A DNA stretch of 27,196 nt from a virus. Positions 15,895 through 21,921 of the stretch are shown here, piece by piece; the stretch's first letter is position 1; the number at the start of each line of letters is the position of its first letter. The notes below the pieces were generated by a model. The model was not told where the DNA came from. It saw nothing but the letters and a program-made list of their open reading frames with translations, and searched no databases. A program made the translations under genes and the position numbers. The stretch is from positions 1 through 27,196 of the IMG/VR virus record IMGVR_UViG_3300044624_000193. One strand, 5' to 3'.

Positions 15895-16401
15895 ATGAAT
15901 AAAGATATATACGGGCAACATGTTTTCACAGAGAGGGATCTTTTCGATCTTTATCTAACCAACCCCGAATTATCACTTAAAAACACACTAGTTGTAGACA
16001 CGATTAAGTTTGACCCAGAACTTAACATTGAACAAATTCCCCAATTAATTGAATATACGTTAAGCGAAAAAACTATCGAACAGTTTGATGAAGATTGTCG
16101 TAGTCGTTGGTTTATTCCCAAAGAATATAATGATTTTGATATTGCCCAATTTGTATTGGCTCAGTGTAAAACAGATGCGGAACTTCAACGTGCAGGAGAA
16201 GAACTTCTACTATATCAAGAACGTGATATGTTTATATTATTGAAATATTTGAAGTATCTAGTAGACACACTTCGGACAAATAACATCGTTTGGGGTGTTG
16301 GTCGAGGTTCAAGTGTTGCTAGTTTTGTTTTGTATTTGATCGGTATCCATAGAATAAATAGTTTATACTATGATTTACCAATCACTGAGTTCTTAAAATA
16401 G
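15895..16401 (+). CDS. DnaE-like GRGS-motif fragment (Pol III alpha-related)
   Basis: This 168-residue protein has a C-terminal third that aligns by eye with the bacterial DNA polymerase III alpha subunit just before the catalytic aspartates. ERDMFILLKYLKYLVDTLR, then WGVGRGSSVASFVLYLIG (133-150) and INSLYYDLPITEFLK match the DnaE pattern GPGRGS-x-x-S-L-V-A-Y, D-P-L-x-x-D-L-L-F-E-R-F-L-N. The protein stops where DnaE continues into the PDFDVDF catalytic segment. It also lacks a PHP domain, fingers and beta-clamp tail, so it cannot be a polymerase alone. I chose ATG 15895 because the promoter ends at 15888; an upstream in-frame ATG at 15868 lies inside that promoter. Possible roles are a nucleotide-binding or regulatory module. 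Homology is fairly sure; function is unknown. Confidence 0.68.
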   Translation: MNKDIYGQHVFTERDLFDLYLTNPELSLKNTLVVDTIKFDPELNIEQIPQLIEYTLSEKTIEQFDEDCRSRWFIPKEYNDFDIAQFVLAQCKTDAELQRAGEELLLYQERDMFILLKYLKYLVDTLRTNNIVWGVGRGSSVASFVLYLIGIHRINSLYYDLPITEFLK

Positions 16402-16411
16402 GAGATAAAAC

Positions 16412-16843
16412 ATGTCAAAGGTATATAGAACGGCATTAGGAAAGACAATCGATATGTCTTCCCTAGCCTCAAAAAACGAACGAGTTCGTGCAGTAGGAAA
16501 TATGAATGTCAACGCTAGAGGTGACACGATTGATTCCTTTGGAAGAGTAATTGTTCCTGTTACTAAAAAAGTTGGTGACAAGTATCAAAAGACAGTATCC
16601 AATCGTGCGGCAAATGTAGTTAAAAACAGAGCAACAAATCTAAAACCAATTGAAACGGCACCAAAGCCAGAACATAAGATTGCAGTTACTCCCGAAGAAC
16701 TAGACTTAACAGCCGAAGAATTAGAGTTTGAAGACGATGCAGAAGCAGAAGCGATTGAAGCATTGAAGGCTGCACAATCTAAACAAGAATTTAAAGTTAA
16801 ACCCGCAAGTGAAGCACCTGATTTTTTTAAACCAGAAAAGTAA
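16412..16843 (+). CDS. Conserved phage protein with basic N-terminus and acidic C-terminus
   Basis: This 143-residue protein (MSKVYRTALGKTIDMSSLAS...) contains VRAVGNMNVNARGDTIDSFG at residues 26-45, which I recognise as a conserved segment of aquatic T4-like phage proteins without a settled function. Residues 50-80 are basic (KKVGDKYQKTVSNRAANVVK). Residues 90-125 are strongly acidic and helical (TPEELDLTAEELEFEDDAEA). The charge split suggests a disordered scaffold or binding protein. TAGGAGA, overlapping the previous stop, provides the Shine-Dalgarno. It lies 3 bases upstream of the GroES-like gene, so the two are probably co-transcribed. Confidence 0.75.
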   Translation: MSKVYRTALGKTIDMSSLASKNERVRAVGNMNVNARGDTIDSFGRVIVPVTKKVGDKYQKTVSNRAANVVKNRATNLKPIETAPKPEHKIAVTPEELDLTAEELEFEDDAEAEAIEALKAAQSKQEFKVKPASEAPDFFKPEK

Positions 16844-16846
16844 AAA

Positions 16847-17203
16847 ATGGCATCTATCAATAAAGTAAAAGTAAACAAACTTATACCACTACACGATACT
16901 ATCATTGTATCCGATATGGAATTCACTGAACGTATCAGTAATGGTGGTATTATCATTCTTAATGACGATATGAAAAGCGCAGGCATTCGCCCACGTTGGG
17001 GGAAGGTCTATGCAATAGGACCAAAGGTAAAAGACATTGAAGTAGGACAATATATTATGATAGCACACGGTCGCTGGACACGTGGTATCACTATTGATAC
17101 TCCTGAAGGCGAGAAAGTAATCCGTAAAGTTGATAACCAAGATATTTTATTAGTCAGTGAAGACAAACCACAAGACGAAACAATGAGTGACAAGGTATAT
17201 TAA
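16847..17203 (+). CDS. 31: GroES/gp31-like co-chaperonin
   Basis: This 118-residue protein has GroES topology. PLHDTIIVSDMEF begins the barrel, ERISNGGIIILNDD contains the hydrophobic mobile-loop tripeptide followed by the next strand, and WGKVYAIGPKVKDIEVGQYI corresponds to the GroES region G-x-V-x-A-V-G followed by V-x-V-G-D. NQDILLVSED matches the final strand. The length is close to T4 gp31 (111) and longer than GroES (97), mainly through a C-terminal acidic tail. In T4, gp31 replaces GroES on host GroEL and enlarges the cage so that the major capsid protein can fold; the same role is likely here. Mobile-loop specificity cannot be judged without structure comparison. Confidence 0.85.
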   Translation: MASINKVKVNKLIPLHDTIIVSDMEFTERISNGGIIILNDDMKSAGIRPRWGKVYAIGPKVKDIEVGQYIMIAHGRWTRGITIDTPEGEKVIRKVDNQDILLVSEDKPQDETMSDKVY

Positions 17204-17228
17204 GTATGGGGGCATATGTCCCCATACT
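17203..17228 (+). other. Strong hairpin without U-tract
   Basis: AGTATGGGG and CCCCATACT form a perfect 9-base stem, extended by G-U and C-G pairs around ATAT. It begins at the stop codon of the GroES-like gene. The tail ATTCACATTC is not a good U-run, so it may be a weak terminator, a stabiliser of the upstream mRNA 3' end or a processing site. Confidence 0.7.
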
Positions 17229-17251
17229 ATTCACATTCAGAAAGGTAAATA

Positions 17252-17932
17252 ATGTTTAATACGCACGTTTATAGGTCAGCATCAGAAGTTAACAGTTCTA
17301 TGCTACGAGTTTACAATCATATGACTCTAGCAGTTATTGTTAGTATGTTGGTCAGTTATTTTGTAGGCAGTTCACCTGAACTATTAGCCTTTTTCTTTAC
17401 GGGCATTATGAAATGGATCACTATCTTTGCTCCACTGGTAGCAGTATTTGCAATTTCATATGTTCTCAATGACAACCGATCAGTAGGTTCTGCACAGTTA
17501 ATGTTACATGGCTTTGCTACATTAATGGGCTTGAGTTTTTCTGTTATCTTTGCTGTATATCAAATGGGTAGTATTGTATCAGCGTTTATGGGAGCGGCAA
17601 TCTTATTTGGAGTTATGAGTTTTTATGGATATTTCACGAAGAAAAATCTCGATAGTATTGGTAAGTTTATGTTTGTTGGGCTTATTGCTATCATCATTGC
17701 CAGTATTATTAATATTTTTATTGGTAGTAGTGTGGCTTCTATGGTCATAAGTGCATTAGCAATCATTATCTTTTTGGGTCTAACTGCTTACGATACCCAA
17801 AAGATTCGTGAAGAACTTAGCGTTTCGGGTAATAATGATGTTGCGGAAGTCCGAGGGGCATTGACATTGTACCTAGATTTCATTAATATGTTTATTAATC
17901 TACTATCACTATTCGGAATAAAGAAGGATTAA
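17252..17932 (+). CDS. Bax inhibitor-1/YccA-like integral membrane protein
   Basis: This 226-residue, very hydrophobic protein has about seven predicted membrane segments (roughly 24-38, 47-71, 86-104, 107-127, 138-156, 160-179, 205-222). Family hallmarks are present: GLTAYDTQKI at 176-185 and ALTLYLDFINMFINLLSLFG at 203-222, matching the BI-1/TMBIM signatures. D181 and D209 correspond to the aspartate pair that forms the pH-sensitive latch in bacterial BsYetJ. In E. coli, family member YccA is a substrate and inhibitor of the membrane protease FtsH; others conduct calcium. AAAGG precedes the ATG. A gene for a single-span membrane protein follows after 4 bases. FtsH modulation or membrane-leak control during infection is inference. 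Family assignment is strong. Confidence 0.88.
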   Translation: MFNTHVYRSASEVNSSMLRVYNHMTLAVIVSMLVSYFVGSSPELLAFFFTGIMKWITIFAPLVAVFAISYVLNDNRSVGSAQLMLHGFATLMGLSFSVIFAVYQMGSIVSAFMGAAILFGVMSFYGYFTKKNLDSIGKFMFVGLIAIIIASIINIFIGSSVASMVISALAIIIFLGLTAYDTQKIREELSVSGNNDVAEVRGALTLYLDFINMFINLLSLFGIKKD

Positions 17933-17936
17933 CACG

Positions 17937-18143
17937 TTGAAAGACAATTTGAAACACACGATTGCAACAGCGATTCCATATGTTGCAGTGTTTGGTGCAA
18001 CTGGTGCGGCTATATACGTATTTGCTAAAGCATACAGTGCAATTAAAGATATTGGAAATCTTACACTAGATTTCAGTGATGAAGAAGCATTAGATTTCGG
18101 CAATGACGAATCTCTCAGTAAACATTTTAACAAAGATCAGTAA
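17937..18143 (+). CDS. Small single-span membrane protein, TTG start
   Basis: This 68-residue protein starts at TTG 17937, 8 bases after AAGAAGGA; there is no other in-frame Met. It has one hydrophobic span at residues 9-30 (ATAIPYVAVFGATGAAIYVF) and a soluble, acidic tail (LTLDFSDEEALDFGNDESLS). It is too short and too acidic to assign to a family. It lies 4 bases after the BI-1-like gene and 2 bases before the clamp loader gene, so it is probably co-expressed with both. A membrane partner of the BI-1-like protein, or an anchor, is possible but unproven. Confidence 0.65.
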   Translation: MKDNLKHTIATAIPYVAVFGATGAAIYVFAKAYSAIKDIGNLTLDFSDEEALDFGNDESLSKHFNKDQ

Positions 18144-18145
18144 TT

Positions 18146-19072
18146 ATGAAAAATCAATTGTGGGTTGAAAAGTATCGCCCTAGTAAGGTAGAAGATTATG
18201 TTTTCGTTGACGACCGTCAGAAGGAAATTGTACAAAGATGGATTAGTGATAAGTCCATTCCTCATCTATTGCTTTCAGGTGACCCTGGCACAGGCAAGAC
18301 AACGTTGGCTAAAGTTCTAATCAATGAACTTGGTGTTGAAGAGTTTGACGTACTAGAAATTAATGCGTCACGTGAAAACGGCGTAGATACTGTTAAGGAA
18401 AAAATTCATAACTTTGCACAAACTATTCCGTTTGGTACATTCAAGGTTATTCTATTAGATGAAGCAGATTACACATCTCCTGCATTTCAGGCTGCATTGC
18501 GTAATGATATGGAAGCGTATGCTTCTACTGTTCGCTTCATTCTAACTTGTAACTACGAACACAAGATCATTCCAGCATTGCGTGAAAGTCGTTGCTTTAA
18601 GTTTCATATTGCAAAGCCCGATATGACTGACTTCACAGCACGTGCGGCTACAGTTCTGATCACTGAAAATGTTGAGTTTGATTTAGAAGTGTTAGACACG
18701 TATGTTCGTAGTTCATATCCAGATTTGCGTAAGTGTTTGAATCAACTACAGAATAACTCTAAGAGCGGTAAGTTGGCTCCTCCTCATAGCGAAGGCAATG
18801 GTGAAGACGAGATTCTACTGACTGCAACAGAACTATTCAAAGCAGGTAAAATTCTTGAAGGTCGTCAGCAGTTGATGCAACATATTGCATTATATCCAAC
18901 ACGTATTGAAGACACATATCGTTGGATGTATGACAATCTTGATTTATGGGGCAACTCACAGGAAAAGAAAGATGCAAGTATCATTATCATTCGTAATGGT
19001 CTAGCGAATCTTCCACTAGTTGGCATCCCTGAAATCAGTATGGCTGCAACATTGGTAGAATTAACATCATAG
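18146..19072 (+). CDS. 44: Sliding clamp loader ATPase subunit, gp44/RFC-like
   Basis: This 308-residue AAA+ protein corresponds to T4 gp44 (319 residues). With gp62 it loads the gp45 sliding clamp for DNA replication and for late transcription. LWVEKYRPSKVEDYV at 5-19 is the typical clamp-loader N-terminus. Walker A is GDPGTGKT (45-52), Walker B is ILLDEAD (102-108), the sensor-1 region is FILTCNY (131-137) and the SRC arginine-finger motif is at 148-150. The C-terminal 90 residues form the helical collar domain. The partner subunit gp62 and clamp gp45, often adjacent, are absent from the window; the next gene is unrelated. All catalytic motifs look intact. Confidence 0.93.
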   Translation: MKNQLWVEKYRPSKVEDYVFVDDRQKEIVQRWISDKSIPHLLLSGDPGTGKTTLAKVLINELGVEEFDVLEINASRENGVDTVKEKIHNFAQTIPFGTFKVILLDEADYTSPAFQAALRNDMEAYASTVRFILTCNYEHKIIPALRESRCFKFHIAKPDMTDFTARAATVLITENVEFDLEVLDTYVRSSYPDLRKCLNQLQNNSKSGKLAPPHSEGNGEDEILLTATELFKAGKILEGRQQLMQHIALYPTRIEDTYRWMYDNLDLWGNSQEKKDASIIIIRNGLANLPLVGIPEISMAATLVELTS

Positions 19073-19081
19073 GAGAAAATC

Positions 19082-19468
19082 ATGTCTTGGCAAACAACAT
19101 TAACTATTAATAATAACACTGCATACAACATTACGGTAACACACAATAACATCGGTGACTTGACTACTATTGAACCTAATAGTTCTTGGTCTAACACGGA
19201 TCAAGAAAGTACTCCTAATAACACTAATGCATTGAAGTTTTGGCAGCAACCTAATGTATGGTTCATGCAAGGATCAGCATCATTTGGGCCTACTGCTGGA
19301 GTGTACGTTGATCGTGGTTGGATGGATCCAAACGCACAGACGATCAAGATGACTGCTAATGCAAACGGTAAAGAATGGGTTCAAACTCAAAACGGTGGAG
19401 AAACGCTACTTGCCTGGAATGAGTTTGAGCAGGGCGGTACAATTACTCTTACTTTTGATCCTGAGTAA
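19082..19468 (+). CDS. Beta-rich protein of unknown function
   Basis: This 128-residue protein starts MSWQTTLTINNNTAYNITVT and consists of short polar strands with many Asn, Thr and Trp residues (IEPNSSWSN, KFWQQPNVWFMQG). The end, GGTITLTFDPE, looks like a final strand. The composition suggests a compact beta-sandwich such as a lectin-like or pore-toxin-like (aegerolysin/actinoporin-type) fold, but I see no diagnostic motif and do not assign one. No signal peptide or Cys. TAGGAGA precedes the ATG, immediately after the clamp-loader stop. It looks like an accessory gene between conserved core genes. Confidence 0.65.
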   Translation: MSWQTTLTINNNTAYNITVTHNNIGDLTTIEPNSSWSNTDQESTPNNTNALKFWQQPNVWFMQGSASFGPTAGVYVDRGWMDPNAQTIKMTANANGKEWVQTQNGGETLLAWNEFEQGGTITLTFDPE

Positions 19469-19474
19469 AATGTA

Positions 19475-19774
19475 ATGAGATACCTTTTAATTTCATTTAT
19501 GAGAAAAGCGGGCGGACAGATTGATGAAATGGTATCTGTCTCAAAGCGTGTACGAACATCAGACTTGCAATCATGCAATGTTATTTTAGACTTTGCAGAT
19601 AAAAAGGTTCACAAGTGTGTTATTGAGGGTAAGGTTCATGAGACTACGTTTGAACAAATGCGTGAATACTACGCAAGAATCTATCCCCAATTGGTTACGC
19701 AACTAGAGCGTGAAGCACCAATCGACAAGGGCCTAGCAAAACTAGAGGCTAAAATTAGCCCAGGCAAGAAATGA
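19475..19774 (+). CDS. Conserved phage hypothetical protein, 99 residues
   Basis: This small alpha/beta protein begins MRYLLISFMRKAGGQIDEMV. Its centre, RVRTSDLQSCNVILDFADKK, is followed by VHKCVIEGKVHETTFEQMRE and a basic C-terminus. From memory, very similar proteins with the R-T-S-D-L-Q-x-C-N-V-I-L-D-F segment occur in many aquatic T4-like phages near replication genes, without an assigned function. The gene ends directly at the terminator shared with phoH. Confidence 0.75.
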   Translation: MRYLLISFMRKAGGQIDEMVSVSKRVRTSDLQSCNVILDFADKKVHKCVIEGKVHETTFEQMREYYARIYPQLVTQLEREAPIDKGLAKLEAKISPGKK

Positions 19775-19799
19775 TAAACGGGGCTTTCGCCCCGTTTAT
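19774..19799. terminator. Bidirectional terminator between convergent genes
   Basis: TAAACGGGGC and GCCCCGTTTA form a perfect 10-base stem around TTTC, extendable by an A-T pair. T residues follow on the + strand (TATTTTAT) and A/T-rich sequence on the minus strand. It serves the + strand 99-residue gene and the minus-strand phoH. Confidence 0.9.
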
Positions 19800-19800
19800 T

Positions 19801-20583
19801 TTATGAGTACATCTTTAGAATGTGTTCAATAATTGAGTGCCTCCTAATGTCTTTCATGTCGAATTCGCAAGCAGTCATGCCTGGTACACGATTAGTTTGA
19901 ATTTTCGCTTTTAAGTCTAACAACCCGTTGTCAGGTGTTTTGCGGTCGGTCTGTTCTACGTCACCAGTAATGACAATCTTACTGCCCTCACCAATTCTTG
20001 TCATTAGCATTTTCATCTGGTTAGGAGTAGCATTCTGTGCCTCGTCTAAAATAATCCAACTGTGTTTAAAGTTACGACCACGACAGAATGCGAGTGGTGT
20101 AATTTCAATGATTTGTTCTTCTAACATATGTTCGATTTCTTTTGCGCTATAGTACTCCCTTAAAATATCTAGTAATGGTCTGACCCATGGTTCCATTTTC
20201 TGATTCAAATCACCGGGTAAAAACCCGTGTTTTTCATCGTCCACTGCAACTGCTGGGCGAGTCAAAATTATTCTATCACAGTCGCCTGCTCTCATAGCCT
20301 TAATCGCCGCTAACATAGCGAGATAAGTTTTACCAGTACCCGCAGGTCCACTCACCATAACGATATCAGTTTCAGGGTCAGTTAATGCTATGATATATTT
20401 TTCCTGATTAATACTCTTAGGTATCAGATCGATGGGTTTTCGTGAACGCTTTTGCGTCTGGGCTTGATTGAAGTCGATAGTTTTAGATTCATTCATATAG
20501 AATGCTTGACTTTCATAGTTTTGAGTTTTTTTAGAGTAACGTGTGTCTTTCTGTCTGAGTGCGCTTGTTTTACGTTTGGTCAA
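19801..20583 (-). CDS. phoH: PhoH-like ATPase
   Basis: This 260-residue P-loop ATPase of the PhoH family has Walker A GPAGTGKT (79-86), RPAVAVDDEKHGFLPGD (109-125), FCRGRNF (166-172), Walker B WIILDEAQNATPNQ (176-189) and VITGDVEQTD (203-212); all are characteristic. PhoH-domain proteins are widespread in aquatic phages; proposed roles involve RNA or phosphate-stress metabolism, unproven in phages. The N-terminal 50 residues are basic and Gln/Lys-rich. The start is TTG at 20583, 7 bases after AGGAG. The next in-frame Met is residue 30, so the TTG start is well supported. It is the only minus-strand gene here, with its own terminator and a hairpin-bearing leader, suggesting separate regulation. 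Confidence 0.92.
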   Translation of the reverse strand: MTKRKTSALRQKDTRYSKKTQNYESQAFYMNESKTIDFNQAQTQKRSRKPIDLIPKSINQEKYIIALTDPETDIVMVSGPAGTGKTYLAMLAAIKAMRAGDCDRIILTRPAVAVDDEKHGFLPGDLNQKMEPWVRPLLDILREYYSAKEIEHMLEEQIIEITPLAFCRGRNFKHSWIILDEAQNATPNQMKMLMTRIGEGSKIVITGDVEQTDRKTPDNGLLDLKAKIQTNRVPGMTACEFDMKDIRRHSIIEHILKMYS

Positions 20584-20615
20584 AGTGTTTCTCCTAATTC
20601 GTTTGATACACTGTT

Positions 20616-20639
20616 TTTGAGAGACAATCTTCTCTCAAA
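20616..20639. promoter_or_regulatory. 9-base inverted repeat upstream of phoH
   Basis: TTTGAGAGA and TCTCTCAAA are perfect inverted halves around CAATCT. The repeat lies about 33 bases upstream of the phoH start. It could be an operator or a leader hairpin of the phoH mRNA. It is too far from a T-run to be called a terminator. Confidence 0.55.
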
Positions 20640-20675
20640 GATATTTAAAGTAGGATGTTGAGTAAACAATGCACT

Positions 20676-20693
20676 GGTTAAAGTTGGTTAACC
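20676..20693. promoter_or_regulatory. Paired GGTTAA sites in the divergent intergenic region
   Basis: GGTTAA occurs at 20676 and 20686, exactly 10 bases apart, and the second copy is part of the palindrome GGTTAACC. One helical turn spacing is typical of protein-binding sites. It lies just upstream of the late box at 20697. Confidence 0.3.
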
Positions 20694-20696
20694 TGT

Positions 20697-20704
20697 GATA
20701 AATA
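20697..20704 (+). promoter_or_regulatory. T4-late-type promoter box GATAAATA (distal)
   Basis: GATAAATATTATG is the first of two identical boxes 65 bases apart before the 20774 gene. Transcription from it would carry a leader of about 64 bases. Confidence 0.55.
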
Positions 20705-20761
20705 TTATGCTAACCCCAGTAGAGATTCCTAATGTAGGATTCTTTATTAAAGTCTTAAGAA

Positions 20762-20769
20762 GATAAATA
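20762..20769 (+). promoter_or_regulatory. T4-late-type promoter box GATAAATA (proximal)
   Basis: GATAAATAC ends 4 bases before the ATG at 20774. T4 spacing puts the transcription start at the second base of the start codon, so an essentially leaderless mRNA is predicted. No Shine-Dalgarno sits in range. Confidence 0.6.
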
Positions 20770-20773
20770 CAGT

Positions 20774-21379
20774 ATGAAAACCTTACCCGCAGACAAATTC
20801 TTTAATGACATTAACTTTGTTAGTATCATCGATACTATCAAGGGCGTATACATGTCAGATGGCGCAATGTCAACCCTTCTCGACTATGAACGAGTTCTAG
20901 ACGAAGCCGACGTTTATGCCTTTAAAAACTGGGTTATTGGGGAATTAGTGCAAGGTCCGGTTATCGGTAGATATAACGCTAAATGTGTGTTTATGTGGCC
21001 TTATAAACTAATGCCCGATCCACGTGGAGCATTAAGACTTACTAACATCGGTTGCGAAGTTAAATTCGCTAAATCAAGTATTAGAGTTCCAGTAGAAGTA
21101 GAAGACTATGATGATTTTCAACCCGGAACTCGTTATCCAAAGATGACTAAAAAGTCTATTTGGTTCGTTGAAATTACTATTCCATTCGCATTGATGGATG
21201 ATATTAAAGAAGGTTCTATTGACCTTGCTGACCAAACTATTGACTTGTCTGATATCGAAGATGCTTATGATGAAGACTTAGATGATAACACCAGCGAAGG
21301 TGATTCAGCACAACAAGAAGCCGCCAACAATGACCAAGGTAAAATGGGCGATGAACAACAACAGCAGATGGGCGTATAA
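20774..21379 (+). CDS. Conserved T4-like phage protein, possible head/neck component
   Basis: The 201-residue protein has an ordered N-terminal 140 residues: KTLPADKFFNDINFVSIIDT, then YERVLDEADVYAFKNWVIGE, CVFMWPYKLMPDPRGALRL and GCEVKFAKSS. The acidic, Gln-rich tail (DAYDEDLDDNTSEG, EQQQQMGV) is unfolded-looking. From memory, proteins with the W/Y-P-Y-K-x-M-P-D-P segment are conserved in aquatic T4-like phages near head genes, but none has a settled function. The gene has two late boxes and overlaps the next start by one base (TAATG), indicating coupled translation with the 179-residue protein. No catalytic motif is visible. Confidence 0.75.
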   Translation: MKTLPADKFFNDINFVSIIDTIKGVYMSDGAMSTLLDYERVLDEADVYAFKNWVIGELVQGPVIGRYNAKCVFMWPYKLMPDPRGALRLTNIGCEVKFAKSSIRVPVEVEDYDDFQPGTRYPKMTKKSIWFVEITIPFALMDDIKEGSIDLADQTIDLSDIEDAYDEDLDDNTSEGDSAQQEAANNDQGKMGDEQQQQMGV

Positions 21380-21918
21380 TGACTATTTTAAACGAGAGCC
21401 TCGATTACATGGACATGGATGGTCAGATATCTGACAAGATCACTGTTGATGAATATGCCGCAAAGATGGGCAAAGATAAAGATATTGTAACAATTACATT
21501 CAAAGTTAATTCAGAATTAGCAGCCAACGATTTAGTAACATGGTTTGAAAGAGGTTACGATTTTGTATTAGACGCTAGTGTTAGTGACGGTGAAATTGAA
21601 CCGGGTACATATCTAGTGTTCGTTGAAATGGAACGTAGAAGTAGAGTTCCTGAAAGAATATTACGTCTGTTATCAGACCTTGAAACACTAACAGGTTTCA
21701 AACTAAAAGATTGGATCGTAGAAATCGAAAATGAAACATACGATGCCGATGAATCTGTGATTCGTCAAGCCATGATTCTTAATCCAAATGAATATAAAAT
21801 GGAAAAAGAAAAAGACGAAAAGTTGAATGAGTATAGACAAATCGCAGGACTAGCCACTAAGCCCCTTTATAAAGAGGATGCTTATATAAGAAAAATAAAA
21901 ACCATGGCGGGGATGTAA
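21379..21918 (+). CDS. Conserved T4-like phage protein with prohead-type C-terminal motifs
   Basis: This 179-residue protein starts MTILNESLDYMDMDGQ. The central part (VTITFKVNSELAANDLVTWF, GTYLVFVEMERRSRVPERIL, FKLKDWIVEIENETY) is a compact alpha/beta domain. The end, LNEYRQIAGLATKPLYKEDA and IRKIKTMAGM, carries two short helices of the form basic-x-x-hydrophobic-A-G-hydrophobic. The same form closes the 880-residue internal-head-like protein (QWKKLAGIIK). I infer a shared morphogenesis partner. Translation is coupled to the preceding gene through a one-base overlap. Exact function unknown. Confidence 0.72.
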   Translation: MTILNESLDYMDMDGQISDKITVDEYAAKMGKDKDIVTITFKVNSELAANDLVTWFERGYDFVLDASVSDGEIEPGTYLVFVEMERRSRVPERILRLLSDLETLTGFKLKDWIVEIENETYDADESVIRQAMILNPNEYKMEKEKDEKLNEYRQIAGLATKPLYKEDAYIRKIKTMAGM

Positions 21919-21921
21919 CTT

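Noticed and set aside
16352-16362. AATAAATAG inside the DnaE-like gene
   Set aside because: It lies within coding sequence 50-60 bases from the next start, with a good Shine-Dalgarno serving that gene already; AT-rich DNA gives such matches by chance.
17244-17251. GGTAAATA as a late promoter for the BI-1-like gene
   Set aside because: It ends directly at the ATG, so transcription would begin inside the gene; the sequence is better explained as the AAAGG ribosome site plus AT-rich spacer.
19082-19468. Aegerolysin or actinoporin-type toxin
   Set aside because: Only composition and beta-richness suggest it; no family signature is visible.
20640-20680. Sigma70 promoter for phoH on the minus strand
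   Set aside because: Only weak hexamers (TTGTTT and an AAATAT-like -10) are visible; not enough to annotate.
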